Part shown: positions 16,594 to 24,618 of the stretch, piece after piece
Layout of the letters: the number at the start of each line of letters is the position of its first letter
Position numbering within the stretch: the first letter of the stretch is position 1
DNA from: JACOTK01 sp963743945
Lineage (GTDB): Bacteria > Actinomycetota > Acidimicrobiia > Acidimicrobiales > CADCSY01
Reading direction: 5' to 3'
Assembly (NCBI GenBank): GCA_963743945.1
Contig: CAVURO010000005.1
Location: 62,001-126,000 of the forward strand
Length of the DNA: 64,000 nt
Notes under the pieces: generated by a model
Database searches by the model: none
Told to the model about the DNA's origin: nothing
Seen by the model: the letters and a program-made list of their open reading frames with translations, nothing else
Translations under genes and position numbers: made by a program

Positions 16594-17210
16594 GCCATCT
16601 GCTCGTCCTGCACGCGCTGCGGATCAAGGGCGTGGCCGTTCCCGAATCGATTGCAGTTGCGACGGGGCTCGAGGTCGGGGGGGTGATGGAGGACCTCCGC
16701 GAACTGGGGGCAGCGGGGTTGGTTCGCATCCGCGAAGGGGTGGTCGCCGGTTGGGCCTTGACCGCCGATGGCCGTCTACGTGAACGTGAGCTGGTTGCCC
16801 TCGAGCTGGAGGCCACGGGCGGACGGCCATCGATCGAGGTGCAGTACCGCGACTTCCTGGTCCTGAACGCTGCATTCCGGCAGGCCTGCACCGACTGGCA
16901 GCTCATGGGGGAGGGCGCCGATCGGGTCCTCAACGACCATGCCGATGCCGACTACGACAGGGCGGTCCTGAGCGCCTTGGCATCGATCGGTGACGAGCTT
17001 CGGAAGGTGCTGGACGAGATTGTCGTGACCCTCCCGCGGTTTCGCCCCTATCAGGAGCGTCTTCGCACGGCCCTGGCGCATGTGGCGACTGGCGAGCTCG
17101 AGTACTTCACGGGGCCCTTGATCGACAGCGTCCACACCGTGTGGTTCGAGCTGCACGAAGACCTGCTCACCACCTTGAATGTCCAGCGGTCGTCAGAGGT
17201 GGAAACATAG
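16590..17210 (+). CDS. Winged-helix-like protein, function unknown
   Basis: 206 residues from a GTG that overlaps the upstream stop (GTGA), so it is coupled to the cupredoxin-like lipoprotein. Residues 1-60 (VLHALRIKGVAVPESIAVATG, then EDLRELGAAGLVRIREG) look like a MarR-like winged helix. The rest is helical (QYRDFLVLNAAFRQACTDWQ and a C-terminal helix bundle) and matches nothing I can name. It could be a cytoplasmic regulator of the lipoprotein pair or of dapA. Confidence 0.6.
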   Translation: MSHLLVLHALRIKGVAVPESIAVATGLEVGGVMEDLRELGAAGLVRIREGVVAGWALTADGRLRERELVALELEATGGRPSIEVQYRDFLVLNAAFRQACTDWQLMGEGADRVLNDHADADYDRAVLSALASIGDELRKVLDEIVVTLPRFRPYQERLRTALAHVATGELEYFTGPLIDSVHTVWFELHEDLLTTLNVQRSSEVET

Positions 17211-17246
17211 AGACCGTTCGTGTGCAGTAGGAGAGGACAGCTTGTG

Positions 17247-18137
17247 ATGGCTCGCTTCGGTGAGGTGGTGACCGCGATGGTCACGCCGTTCGACGACGAC
17301 CTGGTGGTGGACATCGACGCGGCCGTTCGCCTGGCCCGCTGGCTCGGTGAGCACGGCAGCAACGGGCTGGTGGTGGCCGGTACGACCGGTGAGGGCCCGA
17401 CCCTGACCGACGACGAGAAGCTCGATCTGTGGCGTGCGATCGCCGAGGCGGTCACCATTCCGGTGTTGGCCGGGTCGGGGAGCAACGACACCGTGCATTC
17501 GATCGAGCTCACGAAGGCGGCCGCCGCCTGCGGCGTTGCCGGCACCTTGGTCGTGACGCCGTACTACAACCGTCCCCACCAGGCCGGCATCGAGGCGCAC
17601 TTTCGGGCGGTGGCAGCGGCGTCGGACCTGCCGATGATGATCTACGACATTCCGGTGCGCACGGGGCGCAAGGTCGCAACCGACACGCTGGTGCGCCTCG
17701 CCCGTGAGGTTCCCAACATCGTGGCGATCAAGGATGCCTCCGGCGACCCCCCGGAGTCGGCTCGGTTGCTCGGCCTGTCGCCCGCGGGTTTTGAGCTCTA
17801 CAGCGGCGACGACGCCTTCACCCTGCCGCTGCTGTCCATCGGAGCGGTCGGGGTGGTCGGGGTTGCCACCCATTGGGCCGGTGAGGTGTTCGCGGAGATG
17901 ATCGCCGCGTTCTCCAAGGGCGACGTCGACCAGGCGAGGGCGCTCAACGTGCAGTTGTCGGCGAGCTATGACTTCGAGTCCGGGGACGAGACACCCAATC
18001 CGTTGCCGGCGAAGGCGATGATGCGAGTGCTCGGGCATCAGGTCGGGCAGTGTCGAGCACCGCTCGGTGCGGCACCGCAGGGCCTGGAACAGCGCGGCGC
18101 CGAGGTGCTCGACGGCTTGCGACTCGCTCGTGGCTAG
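17247..18137 (+). CDS. dapA: 4-hydroxy-tetrahydrodipicolinate synthase
   Basis: 296 residues from ATG 17247, behind AGGAGAGG. DapA condenses pyruvate with aspartate semialdehyde, the first committed step to lysine. The family start RFGEVVTAMVTPF, the motif GTTGEGPTLTDDEK, the tyrosine in TPYYNRP and the Schiff-base Lys162 (VAIKDASGD) are in place. It overlaps the RNase J gene by 8 bases, a pairing common in actinobacteria. Confidence 0.97.
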   Translation: MARFGEVVTAMVTPFDDDLVVDIDAAVRLARWLGEHGSNGLVVAGTTGEGPTLTDDEKLDLWRAIAEAVTIPVLAGSGSNDTVHSIELTKAAAACGVAGTLVVTPYYNRPHQAGIEAHFRAVAAASDLPMMIYDIPVRTGRKVATDTLVRLAREVPNIVAIKDASGDPPESARLLGLSPAGFELYSGDDAFTLPLLSIGAVGVVGVATHWAGEVFAEMIAAFSKGDVDQARALNVQLSASYDFESGDETPNPLPAKAMMRVLGHQVGQCRAPLGAAPQGLEQRGAEVLDGLRLARG

Positions 18138-19782
18138 TCCTGTTCGCATCACGTTTCTCGGCGGTCTCGGCGAGATCGGGCGCAACTGCGCCGCCTTCGA
18201 GATGGACGACCGCATCGTCCTTCTGGACTGCGGTCTCATGTTTCCCGATGTCGAGATGCTCGGCATCGACCTCGTGCTTCCCGATTTCACCTGGTTGCGC
18301 GACCATGCGGACCGCGTCGAGGGCTGCATCCTCACCCACGGCCATGAGGACCATGCGGGCGGGCTCTCCTTCCTGTTGCGTGATCTCTCGTTTCCGATCT
18401 ACGGATCGGCGCTCACACTGGGCTTGGCGCGCAACCGGATCGAGGAGGCGGGTCTGCTCGGGCGAACCGAGTTGATCCGGGTGCTCGACGGCGAGCGCCG
18501 ACAGGTGGGGCCGTTCGATGTCGAGTTCATTCCCGTGACCCATTCGGTCCCGCAGGGCTTCGCGGTTGCCTTCCACACACCCCAGGGCGTGATCCTGCAC
18601 TCGGGTGACTGGAAGCTCGATCTCACGCCCGTCGACGGTCGCATCACCGACCTGGCCCGCATCGGCGCCATCGCGTCCGAATCGGGCATTCGTCTGTTGT
18701 TGTCCGACTCGACCAACGCGGAGGAGTCGGGTCACACCTCCTCGGAGGTTTCGGTCGGCGAGGTGCTGCGTGAGTTGTTCGTCGCCGCCGACGGTCGTCG
18801 CATCGTGACCGCCTGCTTCGCCAGCCACATCCATCGGATCCAACAGATCATCGATGCCGCCGTCTCGAACGACCGGATCGTCGCGACGCTTGGACTGTCG
18901 ATGAAGAAGAACATCCGTCTGGCGAGGGATATGGGACTCCTGAGGATCGACGACGCATCGCTTCGCGACGTCTCCGAGATCGGCGATGTGCCCGACCGCC
19001 ATCTGTGCATCATCTCCACCGGATCCCAGGGCGAGCCCATGTCGGCGTTGGCGTTGATGGCTGCCGGTGAGAACAAGTGGATCAAGGTGGGATCGAACGA
19101 CACGGTCATCCTCAGCTCGCACCCGATCCCCGGCAACGAGGCGAGCGTCAGCAAGGTCATCGACGGTCTCCATCGTCTGGGCGCCGACGTCATCCACTCC
19201 GGGCTCGCCAAGGTCCACGTGAGCGGTCATGCCAAGCAGGAGGAGATCAAGACGCTGATGTCGCTCACGACGCCCGATTGGCTGGTGCCGGTGCACGGTG
19301 AGTTCCGTCACATGGTCCACCAGCGTCGCCTGGGCGTGCTCATGGGCATCGATCCGAGCCACATCGTGTTGTGTGCCGACGGTGATCAACTGGCGCTGAC
19401 CGATACCGGCCTCGAGAAGGTCGGCGAGGTGCCCGCCGGTTACCTGTATGTCGACGGCGTGGTCGGCGATGTCAGCCACGGCGTTCTACGTGACCGGCGA
19501 GTGTTGGCTGAGGAGGGTGTGGTCGTGGTGATCGTCACCGTTGACGCCAAGACCGGCGAGGTCGTTGCCGGCCCCGAGATCATCACCCGAGGCTGGATTC
19601 ACGCCCCGGAGGCGGAGGAGCTCCTCGAGGAGGCTCGCCGAAGGGTGATCGACGCGATCGGACAGGCAGCCGACACCGACATCGAGACGATCAAGCGACA
19701 CGCCCGCAAGGCCCTCGGCAAGTTCGTGAGCGAGCGCACCCGCCGCCGCCCCATGATCGTGCCTGTCGTCATGGAGGTGTGA
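18130..19782 (+). CDS. rnj: Ribonuclease J
   Basis: 550 residues from GTG 18130, placed at the conserved N-terminus VRITFLGGLGEIGRNC. RNase J combines endo- and 5'-exonuclease activity in mRNA decay and rRNA maturation. The metallo-beta-lactamase motif LTHGHEDHAGG, the beta-CASP segment (LGLSMKKNIRLARDMG) and HVSGHAKQEEIK are present, as is the C-terminal domain (GRRVLAE-like region to RRRPMIVPVVMEV). Confidence 0.96.
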   Translation: MASPVRITFLGGLGEIGRNCAAFEMDDRIVLLDCGLMFPDVEMLGIDLVLPDFTWLRDHADRVEGCILTHGHEDHAGGLSFLLRDLSFPIYGSALTLGLARNRIEEAGLLGRTELIRVLDGERRQVGPFDVEFIPVTHSVPQGFAVAFHTPQGVILHSGDWKLDLTPVDGRITDLARIGAIASESGIRLLLSDSTNAEESGHTSSEVSVGEVLRELFVAADGRRIVTACFASHIHRIQQIIDAAVSNDRIVATLGLSMKKNIRLARDMGLLRIDDASLRDVSEIGDVPDRHLCIISTGSQGEPMSALALMAAGENKWIKVGSNDTVILSSHPIPGNEASVSKVIDGLHRLGADVIHSGLAKVHVSGHAKQEEIKTLMSLTTPDWLVPVHGEFRHMVHQRRLGVLMGIDPSHIVLCADGDQLALTDTGLEKVGEVPAGYLYVDGVVGDVSHGVLRDRRVLAEEGVVVVIVTVDAKTGEVVAGPEIITRGWIHAPEAEELLEEARRRVIDAIGQAADTDIETIKRHARKALGKFVSERTRRRPMIVPVVMEV

Positions 19783-19836
19783 GGCATCGGCGTCGTCGAC
19801 ATCGTCGAGCGACGCGGCCGGCACTACCGTGGAACC

Positions 19837-20835
19837 ATGAGCCGCCTTGTTCTTGCCGCCGCCGGTGATGCGCTGCTCGATGATCGGCGCCAACTGAGTC
19901 TTACCGAGTTGCGAGAGCTTGCCGACCTGCCCGACGAGTCGGTTCCTGCGCTCGCCTCGCTCGCCCATGAGGTGCGCCTGGCATGGTGCGGTCCCGAGGT
20001 CGAGGTGGAGGGGATCCTGTCGGCAAAGACGGGAGGCTGCCCGGAGGACTGCTCGTTCTGCAGTCAGTCGGCGCAGTTCGAGACCACCGTGAAGGCGACG
20101 CCATTTCTCGACACCGAAGAGGTGCTCCGAGCGGCGGAGGAGACCGCTGCACTGGGGGCAAGCGAGTTCTGCATCGTTCTGGCGGTGAAGGGCCCCGACG
20201 AGCGGATCATGCGACAGGTGCTCGATCTCGTGCCGCTCGTACGTGAGCGCACGGGCCTCAACGTGGCCGTGAGCGCCGGCATTCTCAGCGCCGACCAGGC
20301 CCGGACCTTTGCCGAGGGTGGTGTCCATCGTTACAACCACAACCTCGAGACGAGCCGCTCGTTCTTCCCCTCGATCGTCACGACCCACACCTGGGATGAG
20401 CGCTGGGAGACGTGCCGCCTCGTCAACGAGAACGGCATGGAACTGTGCTGCGGCGTGCTGTTGGGCATGGGCGAGACCGTGGCGCAGCGAATCGAGCTCG
20501 TCGGTGAGCTTCGTGAGATCGCGCCGGCCGAGGTGCCCGTCAACTTCCTGAACCCCCGTCCCGGCACGCCGCTGCAGATTCGCCGTCCGGTCTCGCCACT
20601 GGAGGCCCTGCGTTGGATCGCCCTGTTTCGCCTGGGGCTTCCGGAGGTGATCCTGCGCTACGCCGGGGGACGCGAGATCACGTTGCGCGACCTGCAGTCG
20701 ATGGGCATGACCGCGGGCATCAATGCCCTCATCGTGGGCAACTATCTGACCACGCTCGGGCGTTCGCCCGAGGAGGATCTCCAGATGCTGAGCGACCTCG
20801 CGATGCCCATCGGGGTCCTGTCCAAGGTGATTTGA
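19837..20835 (+). CDS. bioB: Biotin synthase
   Basis: 332 residues. BioB inserts sulfur into dethiobiotin using a radical-SAM 4Fe-4S cluster and a second cluster that supplies the sulfur. The SAM-cluster motif CPEDCSFCSQ has Cys68, Cys72 and Cys75. Family stretches YNHNLETSRSFFP, CCGVLLGMGE, PVNFLNPRPGTP and the end GNYLTTLGRSPEEDLQML agree. A small Cys-rich gene follows at once. Confidence 0.95.
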   Translation: MSRLVLAAAGDALLDDRRQLSLTELRELADLPDESVPALASLAHEVRLAWCGPEVEVEGILSAKTGGCPEDCSFCSQSAQFETTVKATPFLDTEEVLRAAEETAALGASEFCIVLAVKGPDERIMRQVLDLVPLVRERTGLNVAVSAGILSADQARTFAEGGVHRYNHNLETSRSFFPSIVTTHTWDERWETCRLVNENGMELCCGVLLGMGETVAQRIELVGELREIAPAEVPVNFLNPRPGTPLQIRRPVSPLEALRWIALFRLGLPEVILRYAGGREITLRDLQSMGMTAGINALIVGNYLTTLGRSPEEDLQMLSDLAMPIGVLSKVI

Positions 20836-20849
20836 GGGCCTGGCCCCCG

Positions 20850-21032
20850 ATGCACTGCACCGGCTGTGGCAAACCGGTCAACGCATGTTCCGGATGTCTG
20901 CCACGACTGGACCCCCCGCGGTACTGCGCCGAATGTGGCGCGTGGCTGGCCGTGCGCGTACGGACCGGTGGATGGGTCGCGCGCTGCAGGGAGCATGGTG
21001 AGATCACCGGGACAGGCGACCGACATCCTTGA
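20850..21032 (+). CDS. bsaP: BsaP-like biotin synthase auxiliary protein (small Cys-rich protein)
   Basis: 60 residues, starting 14 bases after bioB. The sequence has Cys3, 6, 13, 16, 26, 29 and 46, with the conserved-looking DPPRYCAECGAWLAVRV and GWVARCREHG. Similar proteins follow bioB in mycobacteria (the Rv1590 type), where the BsaP protein supports the iron-sulfur cluster of BioB. The assignment rests on size, position and the DPPRYC / CxxHG pattern. Confidence 0.75.
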   Translation: MHCTGCGKPVNACSGCLPRLDPPRYCAECGAWLAVRVRTGGWVARCREHGEITGTGDRHP

Positions 21033-21143
21033 CCGGAGGGAGGCGATGGCGTAGACATTCCTGGGTCTCGGGGCGACTTCGCAGCCGACAACGTAGATTT
21101 CGCGCGGGTTCCAAAGTGCAGTCGAGCGAGACGAGGGGTTTTG

Positions 21144-24100
21144 ATGAGACGTGCCGGTGCTCTTGCCGTCGTGGCGTTGTTCGCGGGTGTTTTGGCAGGG
21201 GTGGGTCCCCAGGGTCTGGGGGGGGCGGGTGCAGCGGAGACGACCGCCTCGAATGCCTGGTCGTGGGGAAACGGGAGATCCGGGTCGCTGGGTGATGGGA
21301 CCACGGCGACCTATCCGAACCCGACCCGGTCTGGCACACGCACCGATTGGAAGTCGATCGTCGCGGGAGACATGTTCTCGTTGGGCCAGAGGCTGGATGG
21401 CACGCTCTGGAGTTGGGGAGCCAATGCGCCCAACGTCGGCGAGGTGGTCATGGAGGAAGGTTCCCTTCCCGTTCAGGTCGACGCAACCACCAACTGGAAG
21501 GCGTTCGATGTCGGTGCGTTCCATGCGCTGGCGGTGAAGACCGATGGCACCCTTTGGGCCTGGGGCGGCAACGGCGGGGGCCAACTCGGTGATGGGACCA
21601 CGACCGCCCGTGCGCTCCCCGTCCAGGTGGGCACCGATAAGAATTGGAGAACCGTGGCCGGCGGCTACCTCTACTCCCTGGCGCTGAAGACCGATGGCAC
21701 CCTCTGGGCGTGGGGCCAGAACGACGTCGGACAACTTGGCGACGGCACCACCACGGAACGATTGCGGCCCAAGAAGATCGGCTCGGCAACCGACTGGGCT
21801 TCGATCTCCAGCACGCATGATCATGCGGTGGCGGTGAAGACCGATGGCGCCCTCTGGACGTGGGGCGCCAACAGCGGGGGCCAACTCGGTGACGGGACGA
21901 GAGTCGATCGGAGCAGTCCCAAGCGGATCGGTACGGCAAACGATTGGAAGTCTGCCCAGGCCGGCGTCGGCTACTCGATTGCGTTGAAGTCGGATGGCAC
22001 CTTGTGGATCACAGGAGCCGGCGGGAAGCTTGCTCTCACGAAGGTGGGCGCAGCAGGGAACTGGGCATCCATCGACGCGGGCGCCCACTGGTTCGGGCTC
22101 AAGACCGACGGAACCTTGTGGGCATGGGGCGCCAATCGATTTGGTCAGCTTGGCGACGGCTCCACCGGCCTGGGTAACGAGGGGACCGACCTGGAGCCGG
22201 TCCAGGTCGGCGGGGGCGCCGATTGGGTGTCGGCCGCTGCCGGATCCGACCCCAATCTTGGCAACGACCACTCGCTTGGGATTCGGCGGGACGGCACGCT
22301 TTGGGGCTGGGGCAACAACGAGAACGGCCAGCTCGGCAACGGAAAGCCGTTCGGCCGACTCACGCCGGGCCCGGTTGTGGGCGGCACCGGCTGGACCACC
22401 GTTTCGGCGGGTGGTGGCCACGGGTTGGGTGTCAAGGCCGACCGAACCTTGTGGGCATGGGGTGACAACTCCTCCGGCCAGCTCGGGGACGGGACGACAG
22501 AGGAGCGTGCGACGCCGGTGCCGGTGGGAGCAGGGGCCGAGTGGGTATCGGTGGACACCGGAGACCGCCATTCCCTAGGCGTGAGGGCCGACGGGACCTT
22601 GTGGGCATGGGGTGAGAACACCTACGGCCAACTCGGGGACGGGACGCCGCCTCCAGATGGCACCCTCCACATTCTCACGACCCCTGTGAAGGTGGGTTCG
22701 GCCACGAACTGGGTGTCGGTTGCAGCCGGCGGCTCCCATTCTCTGGGACTGCGGAGCGACGGAACGTTGTGGTCCTGGGGCAACAACTTCAATGGTCAGG
22801 TTGGTGACGGCTCCACCGAACATCGCACCAGTCCCGTGCAGGTGGGTTCGGCCAAGGACTGGAAGTCCATTGACGCCGGTTCTTTCCACTCCTTGGCGAC
22901 CAAGGCGGATGGCAGCCTGTGGACATGGGGCTACAACGCCTACGGCCAACTCGGTGACGGCACGACGACCAACCGCGTCAGCCCGTCCCGAGTCGGTTCG
23001 GCAGCTCTCTGGAGCTCCATGGCGGGGGGCTCCGATCACACCGTGGGCATCAGGACCGACGGCACGATGTGGGCATGGGGGGACAACTACTACGGGCAAC
23101 TGGGTGACGGTTCCACGACCCGACGTCTCAGTCCGGTGCAGGTGGGCGATTCGAACAGCTGGCGCTCCGTCGATGCCAACTTCACGCATGGACTGGCGCT
23201 TCGGTCCGACGGAACGCTCTGGTCTTGGGGGAAGAACTACAACGGAGTCCTCGGCGACGGTACGACGGTCGATCATCTGAGCCCGCAACAGGTGGGTACG
23301 GCCACAGACTGGGTCTTGGTGGCCGCAGGCGGACCCTTCTCCATGGGGCTTCGCCGCGCTGTCGTTCCGCCGACCACGACACCGCCCACCACGACACCGC
23401 CCACCACGACACCGCCGACCACGACACCGCCGACCACGACACCGCCACCGACCACGACACCGCCACCGCCCACGACACCGCCGCCGCCCACCACGGTGCC
23501 GCCAAGTGTTGGGTCGGCGATCACCTTTGCCACGCCTGATCCCGTCGGTTCACTCGATGTGGTCGCCGGACATCCGCAGGGCCTGCGAGTTGCGGGTTGG
23601 GCGCTCGACCCGGACGTGGCGACGGCGATCGGGGTACATCTGTACGTCGACGGCGCCTTTGCCGGCGCATTCGTTGCCGATGCGAATCGACCCGACGTCG
23701 GCTCCAGGTTTGCCGGCTTCGGCAATGCGCACGGCTTCGACACGGTCATGGCAGCGGCGCCCGGGGCACACACCGTGTGCGCCTATGGCATCAACGAGGG
23801 CCCGGGGAGCAACATCCTGTTGGGATGCGGCACGGTGACACTGGGGGCCGATCCGTTCGGATCGTTCGATGTCGCCTCGATGGCCCCTGGGGGAACCCGT
23901 GTCGCGGGTTGGGCAATCGATCCCGGCACCGCTGGGGTCATCGATGTGCATGTCTACGTCGACGGCACGCTCGTCGGGGTGCACGGCGCCGGAGCGAGTC
24001 GTCCCGACATCGCCTCGGCGTACCCCGGTTACGGTGACGCTCACGGCTTTGACGCCGTGATTCCCCTTACCGCGGGGTTCCACACGGTGTGCGCCTACGG

Positions 24101-24464
24101 GATCAACCAAGGTCCGGGGGCCAACTCCCTGGTGGGCTGTCGATGGGTGTTGGTGAACGCCGATCCGTTCGGCTCGCTCGACGTTGCCTCGATCGCCAAC
24201 GGAAGCCTTCGGGTGGCAGGCTGGATGTTGGATCCCGACACGGCGGGCGCCATCGGCGTGCATGTCTATGTCGATGGTGTGCTCGTCGGGGCTTTCGATG
24301 CCGCCGGCGATCGTTCCGATGTCGGTGACGCCTTCGCCGGCTTCGGCGCCGGCCACGGCTTCGACAAGGTGTTCGCCGTCTCGGGGGGTTCGCACGACGT
24401 CTGTGTCTACGGCATCAACCACGGTCCGGGAGCGAACTCGCTGCTCGCATGTCGCGCCGTCTGA
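21144..24464 (+). CDS. Secreted RCC1-repeat protein with Thr/Pro linker and three C-terminal repeats
   Basis: 1106 residues from ATG 21144. A signal peptide (MRRAGALAVVALFAGVLAGV) is followed by about 14 RCC1-type units of roughly 50 residues, each near LWAWGxNxxGQLGDGT; two are degenerate. Fourteen units would make two seven-bladed propellers. A Pro/Thr linker (about 745-785) leads to three copies of a roughly 100-residue module with DPFGSLDVAS, VAGWxLDPD, VHVYVDG, GHGFD and VCxYGIN. The modules carry two conserved Cys each, possibly disulfides. It is likely a surface or extracellular binding protein; the ligand is unknown. Confidence 0.9.
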   Translation: MRRAGALAVVALFAGVLAGVGPQGLGGAGAAETTASNAWSWGNGRSGSLGDGTTATYPNPTRSGTRTDWKSIVAGDMFSLGQRLDGTLWSWGANAPNVGEVVMEEGSLPVQVDATTNWKAFDVGAFHALAVKTDGTLWAWGGNGGGQLGDGTTTARALPVQVGTDKNWRTVAGGYLYSLALKTDGTLWAWGQNDVGQLGDGTTTERLRPKKIGSATDWASISSTHDHAVAVKTDGALWTWGANSGGQLGDGTRVDRSSPKRIGTANDWKSAQAGVGYSIALKSDGTLWITGAGGKLALTKVGAAGNWASIDAGAHWFGLKTDGTLWAWGANRFGQLGDGSTGLGNEGTDLEPVQVGGGADWVSAAAGSDPNLGNDHSLGIRRDGTLWGWGNNENGQLGNGKPFGRLTPGPVVGGTGWTTVSAGGGHGLGVKADRTLWAWGDNSSGQLGDGTTEERATPVPVGAGAEWVSVDTGDRHSLGVRADGTLWAWGENTYGQLGDGTPPPDGTLHILTTPVKVGSATNWVSVAAGGSHSLGLRSDGTLWSWGNNFNGQVGDGSTEHRTSPVQVGSAKDWKSIDAGSFHSLATKADGSLWTWGYNAYGQLGDGTTTNRVSPSRVGSAALWSSMAGGSDHTVGIRTDGTMWAWGDNYYGQLGDGSTTRRLSPVQVGDSNSWRSVDANFTHGLALRSDGTLWSWGKNYNGVLGDGTTVDHLSPQQVGTATDWVLVAAGGPFSMGLRRAVVPPTTTPPTTTPPTTTPPTTTPPTTTPPPTTTPPPPTTPPPPTTVPPSVGSAITFATPDPVGSLDVVAGHPQGLRVAGWALDPDVATAIGVHLYVDGAFAGAFVADANRPDVGSRFAGFGNAHGFDTVMAAAPGAHTVCAYGINEGPGSNILLGCGTVTLGADPFGSFDVASMAPGGTRVAGWAIDPGTAGVIDVHVYVDGTLVGVHGAGASRPDIASAYPGYGDAHGFDAVIPLTAGFHTVCAYGINQGPGANSLVGCRWVLVNADPFGSLDVASIANGSLRVAGWMLDPDTAGAIGVHVYVDGVLVGAFDAAGDRSDVGDAFAGFGAGHGFDKVFAVSGGSHDVCVYGINHGPGANSLLACRAV
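23370..23504 (+). repeat. Repeats encoding the Thr/Pro linker
   Basis: About eight copies of ACCACGACACCGCC-like units, 15 to 18 bp each, encode PTTTPP blocks. Such linkers often separate domains of cell-surface proteins and may be O-glycosylated. Confidence 0.9.
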
Positions 24465-24497
24465 TCCCTGCCGACTGATCCCCGGCGTCTGATCCCG
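24456..24497 (+). repeat. 14-bp triplication across the RCC1 gene stop
   Basis: GCCGTCTGATCCCT, GCCGACTGATCCCC and GGCGTCTGATCCCG lie head to tail. The first copy holds the real stop codon (TGA at 24462); each later copy carries TGA again. Confidence 0.85.
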
Positions 24498-24591
24498 CAG
24501 GTTCGCGCACGAAGCAGCTGATGCCTTGCGGCGCGAGCCGGACACGGATGGAGCATGGCATCGTGGCCGGTCGCGATGTTGGTGATGTTGC

Positions 24592-24605
24592 CAGTGTTAA
24601 CATTG
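24592..24605. promoter_or_regulatory. Near-perfect palindrome before ftsK
   Basis: CAGTGTTAACATTG is a 14-bp palindrome with one mismatched pair, in an AT-richer patch that ends 13 bases before the chosen ftsK start. It may be an operator or promoter part; support is weak. Confidence 0.25.
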
Positions 24606-24618
24606 GTGCACTGTGTCC

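Noticed and set aside
23370..23504. Regular repeats that could suggest a CRISPR array
   Set aside because: Units are 15-18 bp without spacers and encode an in-frame Thr/Pro linker. No cas genes or other array occur in the window.
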